DNA from: Candidatus Melainabacteria bacterium
GTDB taxonomy: Bacteria > Cyanobacteriota > Vampirovibrionia > 2-02-FULL-35-15
DNA: 64,000 nt
Assembly: GCA_023250195.1 (NCBI GenBank)
Contig: JAHFBF010000006.1
Location: 1 to 64,000, forward strand
Reading direction: 5' to 3'
The notes below the pieces were generated by a model that worked only from the letters and a program-made list of their open reading frames with translations, did not search any database and was not told the DNA's origin. Each line of letters begins with the position of its first letter. The first letter of the stretch is position 1. Made by a program: the position numbers and the translations under genes. Shown in pieces: positions 25,011 through 33,985 of the stretch.

Positions 25011-25042
25011 GGATTATAACATTAAGAAAATGTGGAGTGTAG
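25011..25042 (-). promoter_or_regulatory. Promoter sequence of hicBA, repeat copy B
   Basis: Same 32-base unit as 24455-24486, with the same extended -10 box TGTTATAAT on the minus strand, here about 23 bases before the hicB start. The copies suggest that hicBA came in by an event that duplicated the atp promoter, or that it borrowed it. Confidence 0.65.
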
Positions 25043-25083
25043 TGCACAAAACAGATGAAAGACAAATTCTGGTGTAATTACTT

Positions 25084-25392
25084 TTATTTTATTACAGCTG
25101 ATATTCCATTTTGGCCTTTATTCCAAAGCCTTTCTCTGATTTTCTCAATTGTTCTTGGGCCTAATTGTTTAGGGAGTTCTATAACAGCATACTTAATACC
25201 ATTTGGGAAGGTATCAATTTTTACACTTGCACCTTCTATTTGGAATCCTGATAAAATGACTTCAACGCGAGCTTTCATTTCAGCTGAATCTCTTTTATCT
25301 TCAGGGACTATTATCCTTTGTGTAATAACATCCCATGTGCAATATCGATTTCTTGTAACATCCTGCAATGTCCCAGCAATACTCAGTACCAT
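25084..25392 (-). CDS. Small hypothetical protein (102 aa)
   Basis: Two alpha/beta halves: TLQDVTRNRYCTWDVITQR with a middle EVILSGFQIEGASVKIDTF and a C-terminal AVIELPKQLGPRTIEKIRERL. A strong AAAAAGGAGA site precedes the ATG. Lies just upstream of the hicBA module on the same strand, possibly the gene originally next to the atp cluster. No family recognised. Confidence 0.6.
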   Translation of the reverse strand: MVLSIAGTLQDVTRNRYCTWDVITQRIIVPEDKRDSAEMKARVEVILSGFQIEGASVKIDTFPNGIKYAVIELPKQLGPRTIEKIRERLWNKGQNGISAVIK

Positions 25393-25583
25393 AGAATCTC
25401 CTTTTTGTATTAATTGTACTTAAATAAAAAGACTAAGTCATTGTACTGATTACTGGTAACTTAGTCAATAAAAACGGAGATTAAATTTTTTTAATGTTTT
25501 AATCAAGTTTCATGCGTACATACCATTGTAATGAGAGATAGAATTAGCTCATAACAGTTTGACAGCTGAAAGCTTTTTCCAAA

Positions 25584-28280
25584 ATGATATTTAAAAAACT
25601 TATACTAAAAAATTTCATGTCTTATTCAAATGCTGAAATCGATCTTTCAGAAATACATGTAGCGTGTTTAATCGGCGCAAATGGTGCAGGAAAATCCAGC
25701 CTGCTTGATGCTATTACATGGACTTTGTGGGAAGAAGGAAGAGCAAGAACTGATGAACTTATAAAACTTGGTACTGATGAAATGTCCTGTGAAGTTGATT
25801 TTTATATGGAAGAAAATCTTTATAAGATTTACAGATCAAGAAATAAGGCCCTTAAAAATTCTCAAGGAAAATCAAATTTGGAATTTCAGATTTTTAATCC
25901 AAAAGATAGAAGCTGGAAACCACTTACACTTAGCGCTACGAGACAAACTCAGGAACTGATTATAAAAACAATAAAGATGGATCATCAGACGTTTGTTAAT
26001 AGTGTTTACCTCAGGCAGGGGAAAGCAGATGAGTTTACTGTAAAAAGACCAAATGAAAGAAAGCAGATACTGGCAGATATTTTAGGACTTGAAGTTTATG
26101 ACAAACTTTGCGAAACAGCAAAGTTAAAAATAAGAGAAATTGAACAAGGGATATTGTTTGAGCAAAACGTAATTTTATCTTTAAAAGAAAAAATACAAAA
26201 GGAAAATGAGATTCAGGAAAGCCTTTCAAGGGTTACTATACAAGCCTCTAATGAAGAAAGTGAACTTGGTAAGGTGAAAGACCTTTTGAAAGCAAAAGAA
26301 AAGGAATTAAATGAAAAGAAAGAAAAAGAAAAACAAATTCAAACCCTTGAAAAATCCAGACAAAATCAGGAAACTTTAATTAAAATCCTCGATGAGCAGT
26401 TTAAAAATATTAAAAACAAAGAAGAAAAATGCAAAGAACTTATTGATAATAAATCCAATATTGTTAAGCAATACAATGAATATTTAAAATTAAAAGAAGA
26501 ATCTGAAATCGCTGAATTTAATAAAGAAAAATTTAACAAACTTACCCTGGAAAAGAGTCATCTTGATCAAGAATTGAAAGACAAAATAAGGGAGACAGAA
26601 CAGGATCTTGCTGTTTACAAATCAAAGCTGAAAGATAGAAACAATTCCAAAATTAAATTAGATAAAAAGCTTGGAAATGAAAACAAATTCAGTGATTTTT
26701 TATATCGTGCAGAAAGTGAAATAAGTTCTTTTAGAAATCTCCAGGAATTTTTGTCAAAAGTAGAAACTGAAGGTCTGGAATTAAAACATAAGAAAGATTT
26801 GCTTTTAATTGAGATTCAAAAACTGGCAGATGACAAAAATGAAATAAATAAGAAAATTGAAACATTGAGCCATCATGGTCATTCTGAACCATGTCCTTTA
26901 TGTAAGGGCTCTATCAAAGACAAGGAAAAAATAATCGAGTTTTATAAATCTGAAATCTTAAATTTAGAAAATAAAGAAGAATTTCTTAATAAAGAAATTA
27001 AACTTTTAGAAAATAAACTTCAAATAAAAAGAAAAGAACATTCTGATGCAAAAGAAAAAATAAATAATTTTGGAAAAATAATAATGTCGATTTTGCCGGA
27101 ACTGAAAGAAATAAAGCAGGAAGAAATTAATATAAGAGCTATAGAAAAAGCCAATAGTGCAGAAGCAGTATCATTTTTAGCATCCCAGCTTGAGATTTCG
27201 AAGAGTGAGTTCCAGAAAGCAAGGGAACAAATTACACTTCTGGATAAAGAAATAAGTACTTTTCATAATGAAATTAATTCACTGGATATTTTTTTAATTA
27301 GTGGAAGCTTAATAAAAGAAGTTACAGAAAAGATTAACAATGTTAAAAACCAGATAAGTAATTTAAAATATTTACCTGAACTATACGATAGACTAAAAAA
27401 GAGCTTAAGAGAAAAGGAAGATATTGTTTCAGTTTACAGTGCGCTTAATGAAGCAGAACCAGAGATTTTATCCCTTAGGGAAGAATCTGAGAGCTTGACA
27501 TTAAAAACATCTTCAGGAAAGAATGAGTTAAAAGAACTTGAGAGTCTAATTATTGTAAATAGGAAACAGATTGAAAATATTGATTCTTTGGTGAGTGAAG
27601 TAAGTGAATTAAAACAAAAAGAATCCGAAAGAAATATAAAATTAAACGAAATCAAAAAACAATTAGTTATAGCAGAACAAACAATTGAAGAAATAAAAAA
27701 TTCAAAACAGCAGCTAAAAGAAAAGGAAAGTAAAATTGAAAGCTTTTTAAATGAGAAGAAAGAGCTTGAAATCTTAGAAAAAGCATTCAGCAAAAATGGT
27801 ATTCAGGTAGCTATTATTGAAACGATAGTGCCGGAGATTGAAAAAGAAGCAAATAGAATTTTAGGCAGACTTACTGAAAATCAGATGCACATTGCACTTA
27901 AGACACAGAGAGAAAAGAAAAGCAGCACTGGTTTAACTGAAACGCTTGATGTAGTTATAGCTGATAATCTTGGGACAAGAAATTATGAACTTTACAGTGG
28001 GGGAGAAGCTTTTAAAATTGATTTTGCACTTAGGTTAGCTTTATCAAGACTTCTTGCAAACAGAGCTGGTGCAAAATTACAGACATTAATTATTGATGAA
28101 GGGTTTGGTTCTCAGGATGATGCTGGAAAAGAAAGACTTGTAGAAGTAATAAAATCCATTCAGAATGAATTTGAATTAATCCTGGTGGTTACCCATTTAG
28201 ATGAACTTAAGGAAGCCTTTCCTGCACAGATTTTGGTTTCAAAGGATGATGAAGGATCAAAGGTTAGACTAATCACTTAA
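25584..28280 (+). CDS. sbcC: SbcC/Rad50-type SMC-like ATPase
   Basis: 898 residues. Walker A GANGAGKSS at 31-39, Q-loop (YLRQGKADEF) near 147, long coiled coils on both sides of a zinc-hook CPLC (Cys437 and Cys440), then ABC signature YSGGEAFKIDFALRLALSRLL and Walker B TLIIDEGFGSQDDAGKERL near 840. Known: the enzyme partners SbcD/Mre11 to open and process DNA ends and hairpins in the cytoplasm. No sbcD is next to it, unlike the usual operon. Upstream is a 190-base gap with a weak inverted repeat (GACTAAGT/ACTTAGTC at 25431-25466). Confidence 0.93.
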   Translation: MIFKKLILKNFMSYSNAEIDLSEIHVACLIGANGAGKSSLLDAITWTLWEEGRARTDELIKLGTDEMSCEVDFYMEENLYKIYRSRNKALKNSQGKSNLEFQIFNPKDRSWKPLTLSATRQTQELIIKTIKMDHQTFVNSVYLRQGKADEFTVKRPNERKQILADILGLEVYDKLCETAKLKIREIEQGILFEQNVILSLKEKIQKENEIQESLSRVTIQASNEESELGKVKDLLKAKEKELNEKKEKEKQIQTLEKSRQNQETLIKILDEQFKNIKNKEEKCKELIDNKSNIVKQYNEYLKLKEESEIAEFNKEKFNKLTLEKSHLDQELKDKIRETEQDLAVYKSKLKDRNNSKIKLDKKLGNENKFSDFLYRAESEISSFRNLQEFLSKVETEGLELKHKKDLLLIEIQKLADDKNEINKKIETLSHHGHSEPCPLCKGSIKDKEKIIEFYKSEILNLENKEEFLNKEIKLLENKLQIKRKEHSDAKEKINNFGKIIMSILPELKEIKQEEINIRAIEKANSAEAVSFLASQLEISKSEFQKAREQITLLDKEISTFHNEINSLDIFLISGSLIKEVTEKINNVKNQISNLKYLPELYDRLKKSLREKEDIVSVYSALNEAEPEILSLREESESLTLKTSSGKNELKELESLIIVNRKQIENIDSLVSEVSELKQKESERNIKLNEIKKQLVIAEQTIEEIKNSKQQLKEKESKIESFLNEKKELEILEKAFSKNGIQVAIIETIVPEIEKEANRILGRLTENQMHIALKTQREKKSSTGLTETLDVVIADNLGTRNYELYSGGEAFKIDFALRLALSRLLANRAGAKLQTLIIDEGFGSQDDAGKERLVEVIKSIQNEFELILVVTHLDELKEAFPAQILVSKDDEGSKVRLIT

Positions 28281-28340
28281 TTTAGTATTTCAAATCCTAT
28301 ATATTAAAATATAACTACTAAAATAATATAACTTTTTAAT

Positions 28341-29648
28341 ATGCCTTCTATTTCAGCAAAACCAATATCAACAAATCAATCTTTTACTACAATTGCAAAA
28401 AGATATGCAGGAGTTATAGATTCAAGAGAATCTACCTATAGAACTGCTCTTGATGTAACTGGTTTTTCACTTCCAATAATTGTAGCAAGTGCGTTTAGAA
28501 ATGTATGGAATTTTCTTGAGTCGGTTTTTGAAGGAACAATAGATATAGTAATGATAGCTCTAGCCCCTCAAGTAACAAACTTAACCGGAAAATTCTTTGG
28601 TACCCAGATTTTAAATGCTGATGAAAAAAAAGATTATTTGAAATATTTATATTTTCAAATGACTGAATTGGATGACATGAAAACTTTTCAAGAAGGGCTT
28701 GAAAGAATAAAAACACAAGAAACCAAGGATAAATTAAGAATTGCTGAATTATATAAAGCTGCAGGAAAAAATGAACAAGCTGAACAATATGAAAATCAAG
28801 CTAAGGATACAAAACATTTTGCGGAATCATTTATTTGTACAGAGGAAAAAAGGCAGAAAATTAAACAACTGAAAAAATCAGTGATTATTGGACAAAGTGC
28901 ATTAGAAGGACTTTTATGGGCAAATAAACATTTTTTTGTGAGAGTATTCAGAAAACACATTCTTGGAAAAGAAAATTTTACAGGCACTTCAAGTTATTTG
29001 GATGAGGGTAATGTTGGACTACACCCACTTCAAAAAATTGGTATAGGGGTATCTCAGGTTATTTCTCCTGTTACAACTTGGTTTTTATTAAATAAAGCTG
29101 ATAGTCCTGAAAAAAGAAAAGAAAGTAAATTCTTTTCAATGGTGCATAATCAGCTAGATATGACTCATGGATTATTTCCTAAGCTTGGACTTTTATTTAA
29201 TTATTTACAGATTCCTGTTATGTTAGGTGCAGTATGCAATGCTCAAGGTAAGTATGAAATTGCTGAGAAACTTATAAGAGATTTAAATCTAATGGGTTCA
29301 TGGTGGTTTGGTCATAGAGTTACAAATGGTTTAGTTGCATTAAATGCTGATAAAAAATTAGGAAAAGAATTTGGTAAAAAAGGAATTCTTGTAGAAAAAG
29401 ATGTCTATGAAAAATCTAACAATGATGGATTTTGGACTAAACTTGGAAAAAATCTTCCAGAACCAACAAGAATACAACATGTACTTGATGAAACAGAAGG
29501 AAATGAAAAACTTAGGGAGAAAGCAGTTAATGCACATGCAAAATCACTTTATTTTGGATTTGGTTTACACTCGCTTCTTGTTTGCCTTAATATGATGGGA
29601 GTTGCATGGCTTACAAAATTAAGAGTTAATTCTGATCAAGGCAATTAA
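28341..29648 (+). CDS. Lineage-specific protein, paralogue of the gene at 56277
   Basis: 435 residues. It aligns over nearly its full length with the protein at 56277-57644: SRESTYRT near residue 33, FSLPIIVASAFRN, a helical middle, NQLDMTHGLFPKLGLL, SWWFGHRVTNGL, KEFGKKGILVEK, and a final hydrophobic helix. Several segments are hydrophobic (LPIIVASAFRNVW, PVMLGAVCNAQG, LHSLLVCLNMMGVAWL), so it may be membrane-attached. I do not recognise the family. It precedes a small helical protein (29822) on the same strand but the gap is 170 bases. No signal peptide. Confidence 0.75.
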   Translation: MPSISAKPISTNQSFTTIAKRYAGVIDSRESTYRTALDVTGFSLPIIVASAFRNVWNFLESVFEGTIDIVMIALAPQVTNLTGKFFGTQILNADEKKDYLKYLYFQMTELDDMKTFQEGLERIKTQETKDKLRIAELYKAAGKNEQAEQYENQAKDTKHFAESFICTEEKRQKIKQLKKSVIIGQSALEGLLWANKHFFVRVFRKHILGKENFTGTSSYLDEGNVGLHPLQKIGIGVSQVISPVTTWFLLNKADSPEKRKESKFFSMVHNQLDMTHGLFPKLGLLFNYLQIPVMLGAVCNAQGKYEIAEKLIRDLNLMGSWWFGHRVTNGLVALNADKKLGKEFGKKGILVEKDVYEKSNNDGFWTKLGKNLPEPTRIQHVLDETEGNEKLREKAVNAHAKSLYFGFGLHSLLVCLNMMGVAWLTKLRVNSDQGN

Positions 29649-29821
29649 ATTTATTAAAGAGCTTTCTAGTACAAGTCGTAGTTTCAAAGTTTCAAAATAG
29701 TATTGATTTAAAGTTAAATTGGCAACTATTTGGTTAACAGCTAGTTAAAACATAAAAAAAATTGGTTTCATTCCTTTATACAAAGTGGAAAATAGAGATA
29801 ACTACAAAGGAGAATTTATTT

Positions 29822-30574
29822 ATGTCATCAACAACTGCACTTAGCAATTTTATTACAACAGCAAGCACTCTTACACAAAAAGCAGGGCCGCTACAACAAT
29901 TATTTGAAGCAGCAGCTGCATCAAGTCTTAGAACTCCTCCAGCAGTCAAAGGTGATGGTGTTAAAGATGCTACCGTAACGGCAAATGCATTTCAAGCGGG
30001 CACAATAACATTGCCGCCAGGTACAAATCCATATCTTGCTCCTGTAATTAATTCGATTAATAACTTAAAAACATCAGATGAAATGAAGCAACGACTAGTT
30101 GGTTTTGCAATTATGGCATATGGAGAAGATCAAATTACTGGTTTAGATGTAGAGCATCCTACAAAAGCAATAGAAGCTATGGATAAAAATTTTACTCTGA
30201 TAAGAGAAATAAAAAATAAAACACCTGATCTTATAGCAGAAGATGCTCCAGCTTCATTAGAAGATCTTAGAAATTTATTTACAGGAGATCTTAATAAAAC
30301 GCTTGAAGCCCTTTCAAAAATAGGTGATCTTGCTTCTTTGCATACTCATATAGGTGAAATCAGAGCTCTTGCAGAACAACATCCTGAAATTGCTCATATG
30401 CTCGTGCATCTTAATGAAAGATATAGGCTTACTGATGTAACAGAAAGTCCCTTTGTTGAAGCAGAAAAAGCATTGAAAGGTGATGCTGAAGGTAGGGTTG
30501 AAACTGCAGTGAGGGATTATCTAACAACATTTGCAGGCCACATCGATGCCTATTTGACAAGTAAAACAGACTAA
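29822..30574 (+). CDS. Hypothetical helical protein (250 aa)
   Basis: The start at 29822 has AAAGGAG nine bases upstream; the open frame extends left to 29762 without one. 250 residues, mostly helical, with an N-terminal Ala/Thr/Ser-rich tail (SSTTALSNFITTASTL) and PPG near residue 61. Later helices include SDEMKQRLVGFAIMAYGEDQ and PASLEDLRNLFTGDLNKTLE. Cytoplasmic by lack of signal. The style resembles small scaffold or effector-like proteins, but no family is recognised. It is followed by a 336-base gap before relA. Confidence 0.6.
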   Translation: MSSTTALSNFITTASTLTQKAGPLQQLFEAAAASSLRTPPAVKGDGVKDATVTANAFQAGTITLPPGTNPYLAPVINSINNLKTSDEMKQRLVGFAIMAYGEDQITGLDVEHPTKAIEAMDKNFTLIREIKNKTPDLIAEDAPASLEDLRNLFTGDLNKTLEALSKIGDLASLHTHIGEIRALAEQHPEIAHMLVHLNERYRLTDVTESPFVEAEKALKGDAEGRVETAVRDYLTTFAGHIDAYLTSKTD

Positions 30575-30910
30575 CATTCCAAAATCTCAAATCAAATCAA
30601 ATCTTAAAACAGAGCAAATACTGTTATCTGTATTATTTTTAGGAAAATTCTGAAGATATTACAAAGAAACGAATAAAAACCCTCGTATTTGTCTATAATT
30701 CAATATAAGAGGCTCAAGTTGCCAGCTTATGTAACATTTCTAAGTAGACTATTTATACAGTAAGATTTTGATGATTCATTTGGCAAAATCTGTAGAATGT
30801 TATAAGTAGCGGGCCATGAGCATTTTGCAAAGCCTGACAAGCGAAGAATGAGCGAGGAAGGCGGTAGTAAATAACAGATTCAATGATGAATTTATAAATA
30901 GAAGAAAATA
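30575..30910. other. 336-base gap upstream of the RelA/SpoT gene
   Basis: No gene seen. It contains two AT-rich parts and a GC-richer stretch (about 30810-30880) resembling a non-coding repeat with GACAAGCGAAGAATGAGCGA, which recalls the SSR-like units at 15603. Probably part of it is the 5' leader of the RelA/SpoT gene. Confidence 0.4.
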
Positions 30911-33133
30911 TTGAAAACCTTGAATGATAAAACCGAAACAACCTTAGTAACACAATTTTTAGATAAATTCTCAAAGCTAAACAGGCCTAAAGCAGATTTT
31001 GAAAAGATTAAAAAAGCTTTGAATTTTGCCTGTAAGTTACATGGCGGGCAAAAACGTGTCAGTGAAGAGCCTTATATTATCCATCCTATTTCTGTAGCAG
31101 AAATTTTAATTGACTTAAATTGCGATACTGATACAGCTTGTGCCGGCTTATTGCATGACACTCTTGAAGATACTGCCATAGATATAGTTCAGCTTGAAAA
31201 AGAATTTGGTACTGAAATTACAAAACTTGTAGAAGGGGTTACCAAAATCGGCAAGCTGAGTTTTGTTTCTACACAGGAACATCAGGCAGAAAACTTTCGT
31301 AAAATGCTTATGGCAATTGCTCTTGATATAAGGGTAGTTCTGGTAAAGATTGCTGATCGTTTACATAATATGAAGACCTTGAATTATCTGTCACTTGAAA
31401 AACAAAAACGAATTGCACAGGAAACCCTGGATATCTTTGCACCTCTTGCAAACAGATTTGGTCTAAACAAAGCAAAAAATGAGCTTGAGGATTTATCGTT
31501 TTTTTATCTTGAGCCTGAAAAGTATAAAGAAGTCGAAAGACTGGTAATGGGAGACAGGGAATATAGCGAAAAGAAAATAAAAGAAATAATTTCAAAGTTA
31601 AAAACCGAACTTGAAAAAGCAGGGATTAAAGCTGAAATTTATGGCAGACCAAAACATCTCTACAGTATTCATCGAAAAATGCAAAGGCTTGCTACAAAAG
31701 AGCTCTATGATTTGCTTGGTATAAGAATATTAGTGGATAGAGAAAGACAATGTTATGAAGTAATGGGAATTATTCATGATCTTTTTAGACCAATTCCCGG
31801 CAAATTTAAAGATTATATTGCAATTCCAAAACCTAATATGTACCAGTCTTTGCATACTGCTGTAGTAGGACCTCATGGCAGACCTGTAGAAATCCAGATT
31901 CGTACTGAAGAAATGCATCAGATAGCTGAGTATGGTATCGCAGCACACTGGAAATATAAAGAGGGAGGTTCATCTAAAAAAGCTGATGATATTTATGATG
32001 AAAAACTTTCATGGATTAGGCAGTTAATAGAGTGGCAGAGTGATCTGAAAGATCCGGAAGAATATATTGATGCGGTAAAACTGGATTTCCTTTCTGACGA
32101 AGTATTTATCTTAACTCCAAAAGGGGAAGTAATAGATTTACCCAGGAATTCAACTCCTATAGATTTTGCATATAGAATACACACAGATATTGGGAACAGA
32201 TGCATTGGTGCAAAAGTAAACGGTAGAATAGTCCCTTTAAGTACCACTTTAAAAAATGGAGATATTGTAGAAGTCATTACCGGTAAAAATGCTCATCCAA
32301 GTCTTGACTGGTTGAACTATGTGGTTACGAGCTCTACGAAAAATAAGATACGTCAGTGGTTCAAGAAACAACACAGAGATGTTCATATTGAACAGGGTAA
32401 AAAGCTTATTGCCAGTGTATTTGGTGAGGATAAGGCTGATGAAGTTTTATCTTCTCACGATTTCGATGAAGCAGTTCAAAAACTAAACAGAGCTACAAAA
32501 GAAGATTTGCTTGCATCGCTTGGCTGTGGTGATTTAACAGTTGCTCAGATTAAAGGGAAACTAAAAAGCTTTCTGCCTCAAGAAATTGAAGTTGAAACAG
32601 ACGTTTATGTTACAGAGAAAAAATCAGAAGAAGAGGTTGCTGAGCTGGATGGCATGCTGCATCATTTAGCAAAATGCTGCTCTCCTCTTCCGGGAGAAGA
32701 TATTGCAGGGGTAGTTTCCAAAGGTAAAGGCATAATAGTCCACAGGAATGATTGTCAGAATCTGGATGTAATAGAAAATGAAAGAATAATTCCAATTCAG
32801 TGGCATGGTTCTAAAAACAAAACTTACAGTGCAGCAATTGAAGTGGAATGTATTGATAGAGTTGGAATCTCAAGAGATATTTTAAATAAAGTTGCAGATG
32901 AAAAAATAAATGTACGGGATCTGAGATTAGTTGGCAGAACTACAAATGATACAGCAGTGATAAAAATAGTAGTGGAGGTCTCTGATCTTTATGATTTAAG
33001 AAAAATTATGTCCAGTATAAGCAGGGTGAGTGATGTTTTAAATGTGTTTAGATCCGGTGAATATAAGAGATCAATTTTATTTAAGAAACAAATAAACGGC
33101 AAAGATAAAAACATAAGAAAAATTGATAGTTAA
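30911..33133 (+). CDS. Bifunctional (p)ppGpp synthetase/hydrolase (Rel/SpoT)
   Basis: 740 residues with all Rel domains in order: HD hydrolase (LLHDTLEDT near 80), synthetase (YGRPKHLYSIHRKM and YQSLHTAVVGPHGRPVEIQIRT near 300-335), TGS (VFILTPKGEVIDLP near 400), a CC/zinc region (LHHLAKCCSPLPGEDIAG near 580), and a C-terminal ACT domain. It makes and degrades (p)ppGpp in response to starvation. No ATG opens the frame; TTG at 30911 or 30923 is the likely start. The stop overlaps a convergent small ORF by three bases. Confidence 0.95.
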   Translation: MKTLNDKTETTLVTQFLDKFSKLNRPKADFEKIKKALNFACKLHGGQKRVSEEPYIIHPISVAEILIDLNCDTDTACAGLLHDTLEDTAIDIVQLEKEFGTEITKLVEGVTKIGKLSFVSTQEHQAENFRKMLMAIALDIRVVLVKIADRLHNMKTLNYLSLEKQKRIAQETLDIFAPLANRFGLNKAKNELEDLSFFYLEPEKYKEVERLVMGDREYSEKKIKEIISKLKTELEKAGIKAEIYGRPKHLYSIHRKMQRLATKELYDLLGIRILVDRERQCYEVMGIIHDLFRPIPGKFKDYIAIPKPNMYQSLHTAVVGPHGRPVEIQIRTEEMHQIAEYGIAAHWKYKEGGSSKKADDIYDEKLSWIRQLIEWQSDLKDPEEYIDAVKLDFLSDEVFILTPKGEVIDLPRNSTPIDFAYRIHTDIGNRCIGAKVNGRIVPLSTTLKNGDIVEVITGKNAHPSLDWLNYVVTSSTKNKIRQWFKKQHRDVHIEQGKKLIASVFGEDKADEVLSSHDFDEAVQKLNRATKEDLLASLGCGDLTVAQIKGKLKSFLPQEIEVETDVYVTEKKSEEEVAELDGMLHHLAKCCSPLPGEDIAGVVSKGKGIIVHRNDCQNLDVIENERIIPIQWHGSKNKTYSAAIEVECIDRVGISRDILNKVADEKINVRDLRLVGRTTNDTAVIKIVVEVSDLYDLRKIMSSISRVSDVLNVFRSGEYKRSILFKKQINGKDKNIRKIDS

Positions 33134-33252
33134 CAATTAGTAATTAAAAATTTAACAGCGGCCTGCAATAAAACTACTAAAACAAAAATATAGAAGCAGC
33201 TGTTAGAAATAATCAACAATTTCCCAAATGATTCCCACATTAAAAAACTCAT
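33130..33252 (-). CDS. Possible membrane microprotein (40 aa)
   Basis: ATG at 33252 preceded by AAGAAGGTATTTATTT gives a fair ribosome site. The 40 residues (MSFLMWESFGKLLIISNS...) hold one membrane helix (CFYIFVLVVLLQAAVKFLI). It follows maf by 58 bases on the same strand and its TAA overlaps the relA stop from the opposite side. Too short for a confident call. Confidence 0.35.
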   Translation of the reverse strand: MSFLMWESFGKLLIISNSCFYIFVLVVLLQAAVKFLITNC

Positions 33253-33310
33253 AAATAAATACCTTCTTACCTGTTAATTGTCTTTTGAATCTTGATTTTG
33301 TTCCGACTCT

Positions 33311-33928
33311 TTAAGAAATTTCTGATAAGAATCTTTTAAGTGGTAATCCAACTACATTAAAGTAACATCCTGAAATCTTTTTTATAAACTTTTTGCCCCT
33401 GCCCTGAATTGCATATGCACCGGCTTTATCGAGTGGTTCCTTTGTTTTTATATAAGCTTTTGCTTCTTGTCTTGAAATCTTCTTCATATAAACCCTGGTT
33501 ACTTCTGAATCAGAAACTATTATTTTTTTCTTCAAATCAATTAACCCTATCCCTGTGTAAACTCTATGTTCTTTATTGCTTAAAAACAAAATAATATTCA
33601 GAGCATCTTTTATATTTTTTGGTTTACCTATAATTTTTTTTCTACATTCGATTAAGGTATCAAAACCAACAATAATCTCATTACCATTTAAGGGCTTATT
33701 TAAACAAACCCATAAGGCTTTTCCAAGACTTAGGAATTTAACTAATTTTTTTATGTTATGTTTCTTGAATTTACGGGTTATTAAATCTTCATTTAGAATA
33801 GGTTTTACTATTTTAACTTTTAATCCAATCTGATTTAATAACTTTATTCTACGGGGAGATGCTGAAGCAAGAATAATTTCTCTTTTCCTGGTAATATATC
33901 TATTCTTTTTGTTTGTTTTATGTTTCAC
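33311..33928 (-). CDS. maf: Maf-like nucleotide pyrophosphatase
   Basis: 205 residues. Seen: ILASASPRRIKLLNQIG at residues 19-35 (substrate-binding SxSPRR), IIVGFDTLI near 90 (catalytic Asp), IGKPK and later PLDKAGAYAIQGRG, with GCYFNVVGLPL at the end. Known: Maf proteins hydrolyse dTTP, UTP and modified nucleotides to monophosphates, with roles in cell-division arrest and nucleotide cleaning. The N-terminus has a Lys/Arg-rich 15-residue extension. Upstream gene is the TPR protein, divergent. Confidence 0.9.
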   Translation of the reverse strand: MKHKTNKKNRYITRKREIILASASPRRIKLLNQIGLKVKIVKPILNEDLITRKFKKHNIKKLVKFLSLGKALWVCLNKPLNGNEIIVGFDTLIECRKKIIGKPKNIKDALNIILFLSNKEHRVYTGIGLIDLKKKIIVSDSEVTRVYMKKISRQEAKAYIKTKEPLDKAGAYAIQGRGKKFIKKISGCYFNVVGLPLKRFLSEIS

Positions 33929-33985
33929 GCTTTATATTTCTTTCCCCTTGCTTCATAAGTCGGTTCTTTGGTAACATAATATCTG

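Noticed and set aside
30753-30974. Minus-strand 73-residue frame in the Rel leader
   Set aside because: Overlaps the Rel start, no ribosome site, and covers a repeat-like stretch.
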